Assembly (NCBI RefSeq): GCF_004104355.1
Contig: NZ_RJLM01000001.1
Coordinates: 972,711-1,036,710 of the forward strand
Source: Photobacterium chitinilyticum
GTDB taxonomy: Bacteria > Pseudomonadota > Gammaproteobacteria > Enterobacterales > Vibrionaceae
Length of the DNA: 64,000 nt
Direction: 5' to 3'
The first letter of the stretch is position 1; each line of letters starts with the position of its first letter. The position numbers and the translations under genes are program-made. Below, piece after piece: positions 27,564-37,843 of the stretch. Below the pieces are notes generated by a model. It worked only from the letters and a program-made list of their open reading frames with translations. It had not been told where the DNA came from and did not search any database.

Positions 27564-30188
27564 ATGGCCGAACAACCAACAACTACACAGCCGACTGCAA
27601 AATACCGAGCTGATTATCAGGCTCCAGAATACACCATTACCGATATTGCCCTTGAGTTCGATCTCCACAACACGGAAACGCATGTTGTTGCTGTTAGTCA
27701 AGTCAAGCGCCTTGCAGACAAGCAAGTACCTTTAGTGCTGGATGGCGGTGGCCTGAAACTTGTTCGTGTAGAGGTAAATGGAGAGACATGGAAAGACTAT
27801 GTCGAAACGGAAGCTGGTTTGACTATCAACGGTGTTCCAGCTGAGTTTGAGCTGACCATCGAAACCGAAGTGGATCCAGAAGCGAATACGCTATTGGAAG
27901 GGTTGTATAAATCTGGTGGTGGTTTCTGCACGCAGTGTGAAGCGGAAGGCTTCCGTCGTATTACCTTCTACTTGGATCGCCCTGACGTTTTGGCTCGTTT
28001 CACGACGAAGGTTATTGCTGATAAGGCTGCATTCCCGTTCCTGCTGAGCAATGGTAACCGTGTTGATTCGGGCGATCTTGATAATGGTCGTCATTGGGTA
28101 CAGTGGCAAGACCCGTTCCCGAAACCAAGCTATTTGTTTGCGCTTGTGGCCGGTGATTTTGACGTTCTTCGTGATAGTTATACAACAATGAATGGTCGCA
28201 ATGTTGAGCTAGAGATCTTTGTCGACAAAGGGAACCTAGATCGTGCGGACTATGCGATGACATCGCTAATCAACTCGATGAAGTGGGATGAAGAGCGTTT
28301 CGGCCTTGAATACGATCTCGATATTTATATGATTGTGGCTGTTGATTTCTTCAACATGGGTGCAATGGAAAACAAAGGCCTTAACGTTTTTAACTCTAAG
28401 TATGTTCTGGCTAATGCCAAGACAGCAACTGATACTGATTATCAAGGCATCGAGGCTGTCATTGGCCATGAATATTTCCATAACTGGACGGGCAACCGCA
28501 TTACTTGTCGTGACTGGTTCCAACTGAGTCTAAAAGAAGGGCTGACAGTATTCCGTGACCAGGAGTTCTCATCAGATCTGGGTTCACGTCCGGTGAACCG
28601 TATCAATAATGTCCGTGTTGTTCGAGGTCCTCAGTTCGCAGAAGACCGTGGCCCGATGTCTCATCCAATTCGCCCTGAAAAAGTCATTGAGATGAATAAC
28701 TTCTATACGCTGACTGTGTATGAGAAGGGCAGTGAAGTTATCCGTATGATGCATACCTTACTGGGAGAGCAAAACTTCCAGGCGGGGATGAAGTTGTATT
28801 TTAAACGTCATGATGGCACAGCCGCGACCTGTGATGATTTTGTACAGGCAATGGAAGATGCTTCTGGTGTTGACCTGGTTCGATTCCGTCGTTGGTACAG
28901 CCAAGCGGGTACGCCAGTTGTGAATGTAGCTACTGATTATGATGCTGGACATAAGTGTTACCGCGTCACAGTTAAACAGCATACTGCGTCAACAGCAGGT
29001 CAGGAAGAGAAACTTCCCTTGCATATTCCGTTTGATATTGAGCTATACAACAGCCGTGGTGAGGTTCTTGAGTTACAATGTAACGGTAAAAAGATCCATC
29101 ATGTACTTGATGTAACTGAAGCTGAGCAAGTCTTTAATTTTGATGGTATTGACGAGAAGCCAGTAATTTCAATGCTGCGCGAATTCTCGGCTCCTGTTGT
29201 GCTTGAATATGATTACTCAGATGACGAGCTCGCTTTCCTGATGGTCCATGCCCGTAATGAGTTTGCTCGCTGGGATGCCGGTCAGATTTTGCTGGCAAAA
29301 TATATTCGTGACAATGTGAAACGTGCACAACAGGGTGAGGCATTTGAATTACCAGCTTCTGTTGTCGATGCATTCCGCGGGGTGCTGTTGGATGAAAAAC
29401 TAGACCCGGCGTTTATTGCTGAGATGCTGACACTTCCGAGCGAGAATGAAATTGCAGGTTGGTATAAAACCGTCGATGTTGATGCGATCCATGAGGTAGT
29501 GAGTCAGCTAGAGAATGTTCTGGCAAGTGAAATGGAAGATGAACTGTCGGCAATGTATCATTGCCTTGCTCAGGCCGAGTACAGTCTTTCTCATGAAGCG
29601 ATGGCGAAACGAGCATTGCGTAACACTTGTTTGGCATACCTGGCTAACACTGAGCATGGTGACAAGCTAGTTTCAGCGCAGTACCAGCAATCAGACAACA
29701 TGACTGACACCATGGCTGCAATGTCAGCAGCCAACAATGCAGCTCTTGGTTGTCGCGAGCTGCAAATGTCTGACTTTAGTGATAAATGGACGCATGATGG
29801 TTTGGTTATGGACAAGTGGTTTATTTTGCAGGGTAAGAATCCGGTAGAAAATGCACTGGAAAATGTGCGCAATACCATGTCGCATGCCGCTTTTGATCTG
29901 AAGAACCCGAACCGTACCCGTAGTCTGGTCGCGAGTTTCTGCGCAAATAACCCAGTGCGTTTCCATGCAATAGACGGCTCTGGGTATCAATATCTGACTG
30001 AGATCTTGATGACGCTAAATACAAGCAACCCCCAGTTGGCTTCTCGTTTGATTGAACCGTTCTTGAAATATCGCCAGTATGATGAGCAACGTCAGGCGCT
30101 AATGCGAGCAGAGTTAGAGAAACTGTCACAGTTAGATAACTTGGCCAAAGATCTGTTTGAGAAAGTACACAAAGCACTAGAACAGTAA
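27564..30188 (+). CDS. pepN: Aminopeptidase N
   Basis: 874 residues (E. coli PepN 870). The ATG at 27564 has AAGGAA 6 nt upstream; an in-frame ATG-poor extension to 27507 is rejected. The exopeptidase signature GAMEN is at 266-270 and the zinc site HEYFH at 302-306 with the second Glu in LKEGLTVFRDQEF (~325). N-terminal beta saddle, catalytic thermolysin-like domain and helical C-terminal domain are all present. It is the major cytoplasmic M1 aminopeptidase for peptide turnover. Confidence 0.97.
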   Translation: MAEQPTTTQPTAKYRADYQAPEYTITDIALEFDLHNTETHVVAVSQVKRLADKQVPLVLDGGGLKLVRVEVNGETWKDYVETEAGLTINGVPAEFELTIETEVDPEANTLLEGLYKSGGGFCTQCEAEGFRRITFYLDRPDVLARFTTKVIADKAAFPFLLSNGNRVDSGDLDNGRHWVQWQDPFPKPSYLFALVAGDFDVLRDSYTTMNGRNVELEIFVDKGNLDRADYAMTSLINSMKWDEERFGLEYDLDIYMIVAVDFFNMGAMENKGLNVFNSKYVLANAKTATDTDYQGIEAVIGHEYFHNWTGNRITCRDWFQLSLKEGLTVFRDQEFSSDLGSRPVNRINNVRVVRGPQFAEDRGPMSHPIRPEKVIEMNNFYTLTVYEKGSEVIRMMHTLLGEQNFQAGMKLYFKRHDGTAATCDDFVQAMEDASGVDLVRFRRWYSQAGTPVVNVATDYDAGHKCYRVTVKQHTASTAGQEEKLPLHIPFDIELYNSRGEVLELQCNGKKIHHVLDVTEAEQVFNFDGIDEKPVISMLREFSAPVVLEYDYSDDELAFLMVHARNEFARWDAGQILLAKYIRDNVKRAQQGEAFELPASVVDAFRGVLLDEKLDPAFIAEMLTLPSENEIAGWYKTVDVDAIHEVVSQLENVLASEMEDELSAMYHCLAQAEYSLSHEAMAKRALRNTCLAYLANTEHGDKLVSAQYQQSDNMTDTMAAMSAANNAALGCRELQMSDFSDKWTHDGLVMDKWFILQGKNPVENALENVRNTMSHAAFDLKNPNRTRSLVASFCANNPVRFHAIDGSGYQYLTEILMTLNTSNPQLASRLIEPFLKYRQYDEQRQALMRAELEKLSQLDNLAKDLFEKVHKALEQ

Positions 30189-30202
30189 GTACATATGTCT
30201 AA

Positions 30203-30247
30203 CGAGTTTCGGGTAACTAGTTTTTAGTCGCTCGAAACTCGGCTTTT
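30203..30247 (+). terminator. Probable terminator after pepN
   Basis: 9-bp perfect stem CGAGTTTCG / CGAAACTCG with a 21-nt loop followed by GCTTTT. The long loop lowers confidence. Confidence 0.5.
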
Positions 30248-30293
30248 AGCTTCTTCAAGTACCTTGTCACCCAGAAATTAACTTCCTATAACT

Positions 30294-30515
30294 ATGAAAT
30301 CATATACTTTTTCAGTCTATATCTCCTATCAGTCATATCTCAATCATTACTCTGGGGCTGCCAGCACAGTCGTGGTAGTTACCGATAATGGCTTGAAGCT
30401 ACAGCTTCCCGCATCTCGTTTTAGACCGTTTTTAAGCCAGCTTGGAGTGAAGGGGCGTTTCCGTATCACGGTAAACAACCAAAATCGATTAGATGTGTTG
30501 GAAAGAATTGGATAA
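30294..30515 (+). CDS. DUF2835 family protein
   Basis: 73 residues; small beta-rich protein of the DUF2835 family (MKSYTFSVYISYQSYLNHYSG at the N-terminus, LPASRFRPFLSQLGVKGRFRI in the middle). Function unknown. It resides between pepN and the large glutamate dehydrogenase, a position I know from other Vibrionaceae. No export signal. Confidence 0.82.
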   Translation: MKSYTFSVYISYQSYLNHYSGAASTVVVVTDNGLKLQLPASRFRPFLSQLGVKGRFRITVNNQNRLDVLERIG

Positions 30516-30538
30516 TTATTCCGTTATTGTGTATTTAC

Positions 30539-30575
30539 GTGCCATTAACATTCGCTGGCTGGCACATCACTTTTT
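30539..30575 (+). terminator. Possible terminator after DUF2835 gene
   Basis: GTGCCA / TGGCAC 6-bp stem, 15-nt loop, followed shortly by a T5 run. Weak. Confidence 0.35.
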
Positions 30576-30934
30576 AGTTTCACTAAACTCGATTATTCTG
30601 TAAGGGTATTCAAGTAAAAGTATGTTTTCATATGAGAAAAAATAATAGTAGAAATAATTGGTTAGACCAATTTGCAGAATAATGAGCAGCGGTAGCTTCA
30701 CTTTTCATCAATGTCAGATATTCCAACCAGTCAAAATCTTAACCTTAGTCACATATTCGATTTTTTCTTCCCGATACAGTGTTATTAACGTAACCAATCC
30801 GCAACAAAACACCCTACAATAGCTCTCACGAAAAAGAATACCGATACCGTGAGCCAAAGTCCCCAAATGGCACATGGGATTGATATAAAACCCTATACTA
30901 GATCGATAATAGATATAACAATGGAGCATTTGCT
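30576..30934. other. Intergenic region upstream of NAD-GDH, ~360 bp
   Basis: No coding frame or repeat that I can support. Presumably holds the promoter of the glutamate dehydrogenase gene. A GGAG ribosome site lies just before the start at 30935. Confidence 0.5.
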
Positions 30935-33900
30935 ATGACCGCACCTGACCCTATAGTGCCGGTACTGCTTGAGAAAGTTTATGGCTTAATCCAGGATAAG
31001 ATTGAGACGCCTCAGCAGTCATTAGTAGAAGTTTTTGCTCAAAGATTATTAGGTCAACTGGCAGATGATGATCTGCTTCAACGGAATGAATCTGACTTAT
31101 ATGGTGCTGTGTTGAGCTTGTGGCACCATCTTGTGCAAAACAAACCGGATCAAATTTCAGTACGTGTATATAATCCGACGCTTAGCCGTTATGGCTGGCA
31201 ATCAACCCATACCGTCGTTGAAATTGTAACTCCTGACCGTCCTTTTCTTGTGGATTCTGTCCGCATGACCTTAACCCGCCTTGGTATCACCAGTCACCTT
31301 ATGCTGAATGGCCCGTATTTTTTCAAGCGAAATGAAAACGGTGTGATCAGTGAAGCATGCGGTAAAGACGGTGATCTTCAGACTCTTTTTCATATTGAAG
31401 TGGATCGTCTTCACGAAAAAGAAGAGATGAAAGCACTAAAAGAAGAACTAGAACAAGTGCTGCAAGATGTGGATTTAGTCGTAAACGACTGGCAAGAAAT
31501 GCAAAACAAAATGCAGGACATTGTCAAAGAGCTGAAAACAGCAGCACTACCTGTTGATGAAGCTCACCGTGAAGAAGCCATAGCATTTCTTGATTGGGTG
31601 AACCGTCATAACTTTACCTTTATGGGTTACCATCAATATGACTTAGTACCTATTGAAGGTGATTATGAGTTGCGGTCATGCAGCGAACAAGGGCTGGGCC
31701 TGCTAAGAAAGTCGAAGAAGGGAAGAACGCTCAAGCTTTCAGAGTTACCGGAATCGGCACGTTTTGAAGCACGTAAGCCGGAATTGCTGATCTTGACCAA
31801 GAGCAACGGTAAATCGAAAATCCACCGTCCCGCGTACACAGATTACATCGGGATTAGACGTTTCGATAAACAAGGAAATGTGATTGGTGAGCACCGTTTC
31901 ACTGGTTTGTATGCATCTACGGCTTATCATCAGACTGCAATGAATATTCCACTTATCAGCAACAAAATGTCACGTATCCTTGAGGCGAGTGGCTACTCTG
32001 CAGGTTCTCACTCATGGAAAGCTCTAAATAATCTACTAGAAACCTACCCGCGAGATGAGCTGATCCAGGCAAATGAAAAAGAAATGCTGGATGTCGGCTG
32101 TGGTGTAGTACAAATGCAAGATCGCGACTTGCTTCGCCTATTTGTGCGTCGTGACCCGTTTGGCCGTTTCTTCTCCTGCATGGTGTATGTCACCAAGGAG
32201 CGCTACAACACTGAGTTGCGAAGAAAGACCCAGGATGTTCTAAAGGAGTGTTTTGGATCCGATCAAAACGTAGAATTCACTACTTTTTTTTCGGAAAGTC
32301 CATTGGCGAGAACTCATTATATAGTGCGAGTAGAAAACAATAACTTTGATGTTGATGTAAAAGCTATCGAACATAACTTGGTTGAAGCAGCTTCTGCATG
32401 GGAAGATCGTCTAAGTGCTTCTTTAGTTGCAAATTTCGGTGAAAGCCAAGGAACGGTGCTGGCGAAAAACTATGCGCGAGCATTCCCTCGCTCTTATAAA
32501 GATCAGATGCTGCCTGGTTCGGCCGTCGCCGATATTGAACAGCTTGAAAGCTTAAGTGAAAGTAATAAGCTGGGTATGTTGTTCTACCGTCCGCAGGAAG
32601 AGGCAGTTGATTCTCATTTTGTGAAATTGAAATTATTCCATCGCGAGCAACCGATTCACCTTTCTGATGTCATGCCGATGCTGGAAAACTTGGGTTTACG
32701 TGTGATTGGTGAGTCGCCATATCAAGTTGTCACCGCCAATGGAACGGTATATTGGATCCTTGATTTTGCAATGTTGCACAACGCTTGTACTGGGATTGAT
32801 CTTAGTGAGGCACGCGATCGTTTCCAAGAAGCATTTTCGGCTATTTGGCACAGTGAGATCGAAAGTGACGGCTTTAACCGTTTAGTACTCTGTGCAGGAT
32901 TAACAGGCCGTGAAATTACGATTTTGCGTAGCTTTGCTCGTTATATGCGTCAGGTTGGTTTTCCGTTTAGTCAGCATTACATTGAAGAAACATTATCAAG
33001 CCATAGCGATTTAGCGCGTGATTTGGTTGCATTGTTTGCTCTGCGTTTTAATCCGGCGAAGAAGCATTCAGAAAAAGCGGAACAAGAGCTGATCAAGAAA
33101 CTGAACAAGAAGCTCGATAAAGTAGAAAGCCTGGATGATGACAGGATCATTCGTCGCTACATGGATATGATCATGGCGACGCAGCGTACCAACTATTATC
33201 AGAAAGATGAGCAGGGCAATGCTAAGCCTTGGCTTTCTCTTAAGCTGCGTCCATCTGAAATCCCTGAAATTCCAGCACCGGTACCGTTTTTCGAGATCTT
33301 TGTCTACGCGCCTGACATTGAAGGTGTCCACCTTCGGGGCGGAAAAGTGGCTCGAGGTGGCCTTCGCTGGTCAGATCGCCAAGAAGATTTCCGTACTGAG
33401 ATCCTTGGTCTGGTTAAAGCACAGCAAGTTAAGAACACTGTGATTGTGCCGGTAGGTGCGAAAGGTGGCTTTGTTTGTAAACGTCAGCCGCAAATGTCGA
33501 CACGAGAGGAGATATGGGCAGAAGGCCAACGCTGTTACAAGCGCTTCATTCGTGCCTTGCTTGATATTACCGATAATATTGTTGATGGCGATCTACTTCC
33601 ACCAGCCAATGTTGTCCGTCATGATGAAGATGACCCGTATTTGGTTGTTGCAGCCGATAAGGGAACTGCGACCTTCTCCGATTTGGCGAACTCGGTATCA
33701 GATGATTATAATTTCTGGCTAGGCGACGCATTCGCTTCGGGTGGCTCTAACGGTTATGACCATAAGAAAATGGGTATTACTGCTAGAGGCGGCTGGGAGT
33801 CAGTGAAGCGCCACTTCCGTGAACTGGGTATTAATTGCCAGACGACTGACTTTACCTGTGCTGGTGTTGGTGATATGGCGGGTGATGTATTTGGCAACGG

Positions 33901-35764
33901 TATGTTGCTGTCAAAGCATATCCGTTTGGTTGCTGCCTTTAACCATATGCACATCTTCCTGGATCCAAATCCGGATTCGGCAATAAGCTGGGAAGAGCGT
34001 GATCGTCTGTTCAATCTCCCTCGATCAAGCTGGGAAGATTATGATCAAAGCCTGATCTCTGAAGGCGGCGGGATCTTCTCGCGTCGTAGTAAGTCTATCA
34101 AGCTAACACCACAAATTCAGAAGTTACTGGGCACGCGCAAGCAGAGTGTACCGCCAAACGAGCTGATTCGTATGATCCTGCAGATGGAAGTGGATCTGTT
34201 ATGGAACGGTGGTATTGGTACGTATGTGAAAGCACAGAGCGAAACACATACGGATGTAGGTGACCGCGCCAATGATGCTCTTCGGATTGATGGTAGTGAG
34301 CTACGTGCCAAAATTGTAGGCGAGGGCGGAAACTTGGGGATGACCCAGCTGGGTCGTGTGGAGTTTGCTGCGAAAGGAGGCCTGGTTAATACTGACTTTA
34401 TCGACAATGTTGGTGGTGTTGATTGCTCGGATAATGAAGTAAACATCAAGATCCTATTGAACAGCCTTGTTGCTGGTGGCGATCTAACCTATAAGCAGCG
34501 AAATGAGTTGCTGGAGCGTATGGAAGATGAAGTGGGTGAGATTGTCCTGGACAATGCCTACTGCCAGAGTGAATCGATTTCTGTGACTCAGCAGCAGCAA
34601 GTTCAGCTGTTGAAAGAACAGATCCGTTTCATTCACCACCTAGAGAAAGAAGGCAAGTTGGATCGTGCTCTGGAATACCTCCCAGATGATGATACATTAG
34701 CTGAGCGTGAAAAATCAGGTTTGGGACTAACCCGTCCAGAGCTGGCAGTACTGGTTGCTTACGGCAAGATGGTACTGAAAGAGGATATGGTAACTGATGA
34801 GATTGCCAATGATCCGTATCATGCACGTTTGTTGCCTGCATATTTCCCGCAGGAGCTCCATGAAAAATACCGCTCGCAGATGGATCTTCATCCGCTGAAA
34901 CATCAGCTGATTGCGACATCGCTGGCGAACCAGATGTCGAATGAGATGGGCTGCAACTTCGTTACTCGTTTGCAAGAAGAAACGGGTTCGACGATTGTCG
35001 AGATTTCGTCAGCTTATGCAGTAGGGCGTGAGATATTTAATTTTGATCAGTTCTTTATCCAGATCCGTGAACTAGATAATGTTATCTCGGCTGAAGTACA
35101 GTATGAGATGCTTTATCGCTGTCGTCGTATGCTGCGACGCGTTACTCGCTGGATTTTACGTAATCGCGATCGTAAATTGGGTATCGAGCAGCAAATTACC
35201 TTCTATCAGCCAATTGTACAAAAGTTACGGGATAACCTTGAAAGTTACCTTGTAACGGAAGAGGTTCAGGAACACAATGATCAAGCTAACAGCATGATTC
35301 AAGAGGGTGTACCGGAAGCACTGGCGCATAATATTGCGCGCCTGAGCAGCTTGTACTCTGCTATGGATATTGCCCAGATTGCGAAAGAAATGGACAGAGA
35401 CATCGACTTTATCTCTCGTGTGTACTTTGTTGTTGGGGCAGATCTCTCACTGCACTGGTTCCTGAAGCAAGTTCACAACCAACCGGTTGAAAACCATTGG
35501 CAGGCATTGGCTCGAGCATCGTTCCGAGAAGATCTTGATTGGCAGCAGCGTCAGCTAACATCAGCGGTTATCACGACTTGTCCTGAAGGGAAGGTGGCAG
35601 AGGAGCTGATTGAGAACTGGATGGATCAGCATAAAGCCGCTATCCACCGTTGGGATACTGTTCTTGCTGAATTCAAGGTAGGTACAACTCATGAGTTTGC
35701 CAAGTTCTCAGTAGCACTACGAGAGCTAATGTTACTTAACCTGAACTGTCATCCAACGTTGTAA
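30935..35764 (+). CDS. gdhB: NAD-specific glutamate dehydrogenase, large (180-kDa) type
   Basis: 1609 residues, the size of the GDH-2 large class (about 1600). N-terminal ACT-like regulatory segments (VEIVTPDRPFLVDSVRMTLTRLG). The catalytic domain begins near 790 with GVHLRGGKVARGGLRWSDRQEDFRTE and KAQQVKNTVIVPVGAKGGFV carrying the glutamate-binding lysines. The dinucleotide-binding part contains AKIVGEGGNLGMTQLGRVEF. The enzyme deaminates glutamate to 2-oxoglutarate with NAD+, mainly a catabolic role. ATG with GGAG 8 nt upstream. It is monocistronic, closed by a strong terminator. Confidence 0.96.
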   Translation: MTAPDPIVPVLLEKVYGLIQDKIETPQQSLVEVFAQRLLGQLADDDLLQRNESDLYGAVLSLWHHLVQNKPDQISVRVYNPTLSRYGWQSTHTVVEIVTPDRPFLVDSVRMTLTRLGITSHLMLNGPYFFKRNENGVISEACGKDGDLQTLFHIEVDRLHEKEEMKALKEELEQVLQDVDLVVNDWQEMQNKMQDIVKELKTAALPVDEAHREEAIAFLDWVNRHNFTFMGYHQYDLVPIEGDYELRSCSEQGLGLLRKSKKGRTLKLSELPESARFEARKPELLILTKSNGKSKIHRPAYTDYIGIRRFDKQGNVIGEHRFTGLYASTAYHQTAMNIPLISNKMSRILEASGYSAGSHSWKALNNLLETYPRDELIQANEKEMLDVGCGVVQMQDRDLLRLFVRRDPFGRFFSCMVYVTKERYNTELRRKTQDVLKECFGSDQNVEFTTFFSESPLARTHYIVRVENNNFDVDVKAIEHNLVEAASAWEDRLSASLVANFGESQGTVLAKNYARAFPRSYKDQMLPGSAVADIEQLESLSESNKLGMLFYRPQEEAVDSHFVKLKLFHREQPIHLSDVMPMLENLGLRVIGESPYQVVTANGTVYWILDFAMLHNACTGIDLSEARDRFQEAFSAIWHSEIESDGFNRLVLCAGLTGREITILRSFARYMRQVGFPFSQHYIEETLSSHSDLARDLVALFALRFNPAKKHSEKAEQELIKKLNKKLDKVESLDDDRIIRRYMDMIMATQRTNYYQKDEQGNAKPWLSLKLRPSEIPEIPAPVPFFEIFVYAPDIEGVHLRGGKVARGGLRWSDRQEDFRTEILGLVKAQQVKNTVIVPVGAKGGFVCKRQPQMSTREEIWAEGQRCYKRFIRALLDITDNIVDGDLLPPANVVRHDEDDPYLVVAADKGTATFSDLANSVSDDYNFWLGDAFASGGSNGYDHKKMGITARGGWESVKRHFRELGINCQTTDFTCAGVGDMAGDVFGNGMLLSKHIRLVAAFNHMHIFLDPNPDSAISWEERDRLFNLPRSSWEDYDQSLISEGGGIFSRRSKSIKLTPQIQKLLGTRKQSVPPNELIRMILQMEVDLLWNGGIGTYVKAQSETHTDVGDRANDALRIDGSELRAKIVGEGGNLGMTQLGRVEFAAKGGLVNTDFIDNVGGVDCSDNEVNIKILLNSLVAGGDLTYKQRNELLERMEDEVGEIVLDNAYCQSESISVTQQQQVQLLKEQIRFIHHLEKEGKLDRALEYLPDDDTLAEREKSGLGLTRPELAVLVAYGKMVLKEDMVTDEIANDPYHARLLPAYFPQELHEKYRSQMDLHPLKHQLIATSLANQMSNEMGCNFVTRLQEETGSTIVEISSAYAVGREIFNFDQFFIQIRELDNVISAEVQYEMLYRCRRMLRRVTRWILRNRDRKLGIEQQITFYQPIVQKLRDNLESYLVTEEVQEHNDQANSMIQEGVPEALAHNIARLSSLYSAMDIAQIAKEMDRDIDFISRVYFVVGADLSLHWFLKQVHNQPVENHWQALARASFREDLDWQQRQLTSAVITTCPEGKVAEELIENWMDQHKAAIHRWDTVLAEFKVGTTHEFAKFSVALRELMLLNLNCHPTL

Positions 35765-35802
35765 ACCGATAATCATGTTGTGAGGTTAGCAACATGATGT
35801 AG

Positions 35803-35838
35803 AAGGTCATTATGCCACTAGGTGTAATGGCCTTTTTT
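35803..35838 (+). terminator. Terminator after NAD-GDH
   Basis: 10-bp stem AAGGTCATTA / TAATGGCCTT (one G-T pair) with a 12-nt loop and a T6 run. A second perfect 9-bp hairpin ATCATGTTG / CAACATGAT lies just upstream at 35772-35798. Confidence 0.88.
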
Positions 35839-35872
35839 ATTGCGTATGTTTTAAACGATTGTTAACTTGAAA

Positions 35873-35888
35873 ACGAAATCGATTGCAT
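35873..35888 (-). promoter_or_regulatory. PurR operator (candidate) upstream of pyrD
   Basis: Read on the minus strand: ATGCAATCGATTTCGT, a full match to the enteric PurR pattern ANGCAANCGNTTNCNT. pyrD is a PurR-regulated gene in E. coli. The site lies ~115 bp upstream of the -10 proposed here, farther than in E. coli. Confidence 0.6.
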
Positions 35889-36002
35889 TTTGTATGGGTA
35901 CTAACAATTTATTTTGTTACCTAATCCCTTGTAAACCAAAGAAGTGACTGTTTTTATAATGGAATTTTGAAAATATCATTTGAATAAGCGGGCCAAACTG
36001 TG

Positions 36003-36046
36003 AATAATGTTCTCCCGTTTACACGGGGCTTTTTTAAGGAGGTACA
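36003..36046 (+). promoter_or_regulatory. pyrD promoter -10 and leader hairpin, probable pyrimidine-sensitive control
   Basis: A -10 like AATAAT (36003-36008) with TTTGAA ~18 bp upstream places transcription start in the C/C/C/G run at 36014-36017. From there the leader can fold CCCGT / ACGGG, followed by CTTTTTT and the ribosome site AAGGAGG. In E. coli and Salmonella, pyrC and pyrD choose their start nucleotide by CTP/GTP level, and only the longer, C-starting transcripts form an inhibitory leader hairpin. The same layout is visible here. The regulation itself is inference. Confidence 0.5.
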
Positions 36047-37057
36047 ATGATTTACCGCCTCGCTCGATCTGCAATTTTCAAGCTTGACGCTGAAAAAGCA
36101 CATGATCTAGCTATTCAGAACTTTTCTCGCTTTACTGGCACTCCTCTCGATCTCTTCTATCGTCAACATGTTCCTGATCATCCCGTAGAAGTTATGGGAA
36201 TCAAGTTTAAAAACCCAGTTGGTTTGGCCGCAGGCCTTGATAAAAACGGTGAATGCATTGATGCATTCGGCGCGATGGGTTTTGGCTTTGTTGAAGTCGG
36301 TACCGTGACGCCGCGTCCGCAACCAGGCAACGATAAACCTCGTCTTTTCCGCGTCATTCCTGCAGAAGGAATTATTAACCGATTTGGTTTTAACAACCTC
36401 GGTGTTGATAATCTGATAGAGAATGTTAAAAAAGCCAAGTATGACGGTGTTATCGGTATCAATATCGGTAAGAACAAAGATACGCCGGTAGAGAAGGGCG
36501 CAGAAGACTACCTGATCTGTATGGAGAAGGTATACCCATATGCTGGTTATATTGCGGTAAACATTTCTTCACCTAATACTCCGGGGCTTCGTTCACTACA
36601 ATACGGTGATGCGCTAGATGATCTGCTTTCTCAGCTGAAAGAGAAACAGAAAGAGTTGACCGAGAAACATGGCAAGTATGTACCGCTGGCATTGAAGATC
36701 GCGCCGGATCTCGAAGATCAGGAAATCGTCCAGATTGCTGAATCATTGATCCGCAATGATATTGATGGCGTTATAGGTACTAACACGACGCTGGATCGCA
36801 CATTGGTAAAAGATATGCCGCACTGCGATGAAGCGGGGGGGTTAAGTGGTCGCCCTCTACAGAGCCGCAGTACCGAGGTTATCCGCCTGTTGGCTGAGGA
36901 ACTTGACGGAGCTTTGCCAATTATTGGGGTCGGTGGTATCGATTCTGCTATATCTGCACGCGAGAAGATGATAGCAGGGGCACAGTTGGTGCAGATTTAC
37001 TCTGGTTTCATCTATCACGGCCCTAAGTTGGTTAAAGATATTGTTACTAATCTATAA
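36047..37057 (+). CDS. pyrD: Dihydroorotate dehydrogenase (quinone), class 2
   Basis: 336 residues (E. coli 336). The N-terminal amphipathic helical segment [29 protein letters not shown] is the membrane- and quinone-contacting part of class 2 enzymes. [50 protein letters not shown] (catalytic Ser region, ~172-182) and IGVGGIDS complete the FMN barrel. It oxidises dihydroorotate to orotate in pyrimidine synthesis at the inner membrane. Strong AAGGAGG ribosome site. Confidence 0.97.
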   Translation: MIYRLARSAIFKLDAEKAHDLAIQNFSRFTGTPLDLFYRQHVPDHPVEVMGIKFKNPVGLAAGLDKNGECIDAFGAMGFGFVEVGTVTPRPQPGNDKPRLFRVIPAEGIINRFGFNNLGVDNLIENVKKAKYDGVIGINIGKNKDTPVEKGAEDYLICMEKVYPYAGYIAVNISSPNTPGLRSLQYGDALDDLLSQLKEKQKELTEKHGKYVPLALKIAPDLEDQEIVQIAESLIRNDIDGVIGTNTTLDRTLVKDMPHCDEAGGLSGRPLQSRSTEVIRLLAEELDGALPIIGVGGIDSAISAREKMIAGAQLVQIYSGFIYHGPKLVKDIVTNL

Positions 37058-37084
37058 GTAGTAAAGACAACCACTTAATCTTCT

Positions 37085-37124
37085 AAAAGTACCTGTTTCG
37101 GGGATCCTGGGCAGGTACTTTTTT
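37085..37124 (+). terminator. Terminator after pyrD
   Basis: Perfect 11-bp stem AAAAGTACCTG / CAGGTACTTTT, 16-nt loop, T-rich 3' arm and tail; 28 bp after the pyrD stop. Confidence 0.9.
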
Positions 37125-37303
37125 ATTGCTGCTATTTATTACACTTTTATGAATCACGTTTTTTGTCAAACTTTCAGCCCAACCGTCACAAGATCAGTCA
37201 CTTATTTCCCCTTTTATTTTGTCATCAGCACAGTAAAATTCTCCTAAAGTTTTTTCTATATCGTTGGATAAGCAGTATAAAGAACTGATTTTGGAGCACT
37301 TAC

Positions 37304-37843
37304 ATGCTGAAGCCTACTAATTCATGGACATGGTATTACGACCATAAGGATGACTCCCTGATGCTAGATTTGGGGGAAGAAATGCTTTTCCGCGTTTCCA
37401 TACCCACCAAGCATCTTGTGACGTCCGCCTATGAGCGCACTGTTTTTACCGTGGATGATGCAAGTGTCTTCCTAGACTACAGGGAGAGCATTGCCCAGTT
37501 AGATCTTTCTGAGCCACGAAAAGCCGAATTGGCTTTGAACGCTGTCGCTGCGAGTCGTTTTCATAAGCCAATGATGCCGAAAAGTTGGTTCTTTGAAACT
37601 CAGCAGGGTGATTGCAAGCCTGAAAATGGTGATCTCATTACATTGCAATCCGAATTTGGCGATGCAAAATACCTAGTGATTGAGAACAGCGGCTGTGCCA
37701 GCCTGTGTATGTTGGCAGACGTTGAGCCCCACGCTCTTACATCAACCAAAGAAATGGCCTTCTGCGATACTATTAAGGTTATGAACGACCGTATGCAAGC
37801 ATTCGTGAACGAACTGCCACTCAATTTTGCTCTAGTAGGGTAG
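37304..37843 (+). CDS. zapC: Cell division protein ZapC
   Basis: 179 residues (E. coli ZapC 180). The N-terminal WTWYYDHKDDSLMLDLGEEMLFR and the central MMPKSWFF are typical. ZapC is a cytoplasmic FtsZ-binding protein that bundles protofilaments and stabilises the Z ring. ATG at 37304 with GGAG 9 nt upstream. It follows pyrD as in enterics, but after a terminator, so it has its own promoter. Confidence 0.93.
   Translation: MLKPTNSWTWYYDHKDDSLMLDLGEEMLFRVSIPTKHLVTSAYERTVFTVDDASVFLDYRESIAQLDLSEPRKAELALNAVAASRFHKPMMPKSWFFETQQGDCKPENGDLITLQSEFGDAKYLVIENSGCASLCMLADVEPHALTSTKEMAFCDTIKVMNDRMQAFVNELPLNFALVG

Noticed and set aside
30203-30247. pepN-DUF2835 hairpin as a riboswitch or regulatory element
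   Set aside because: A single long-loop hairpin with a short T run is better explained as a terminator.
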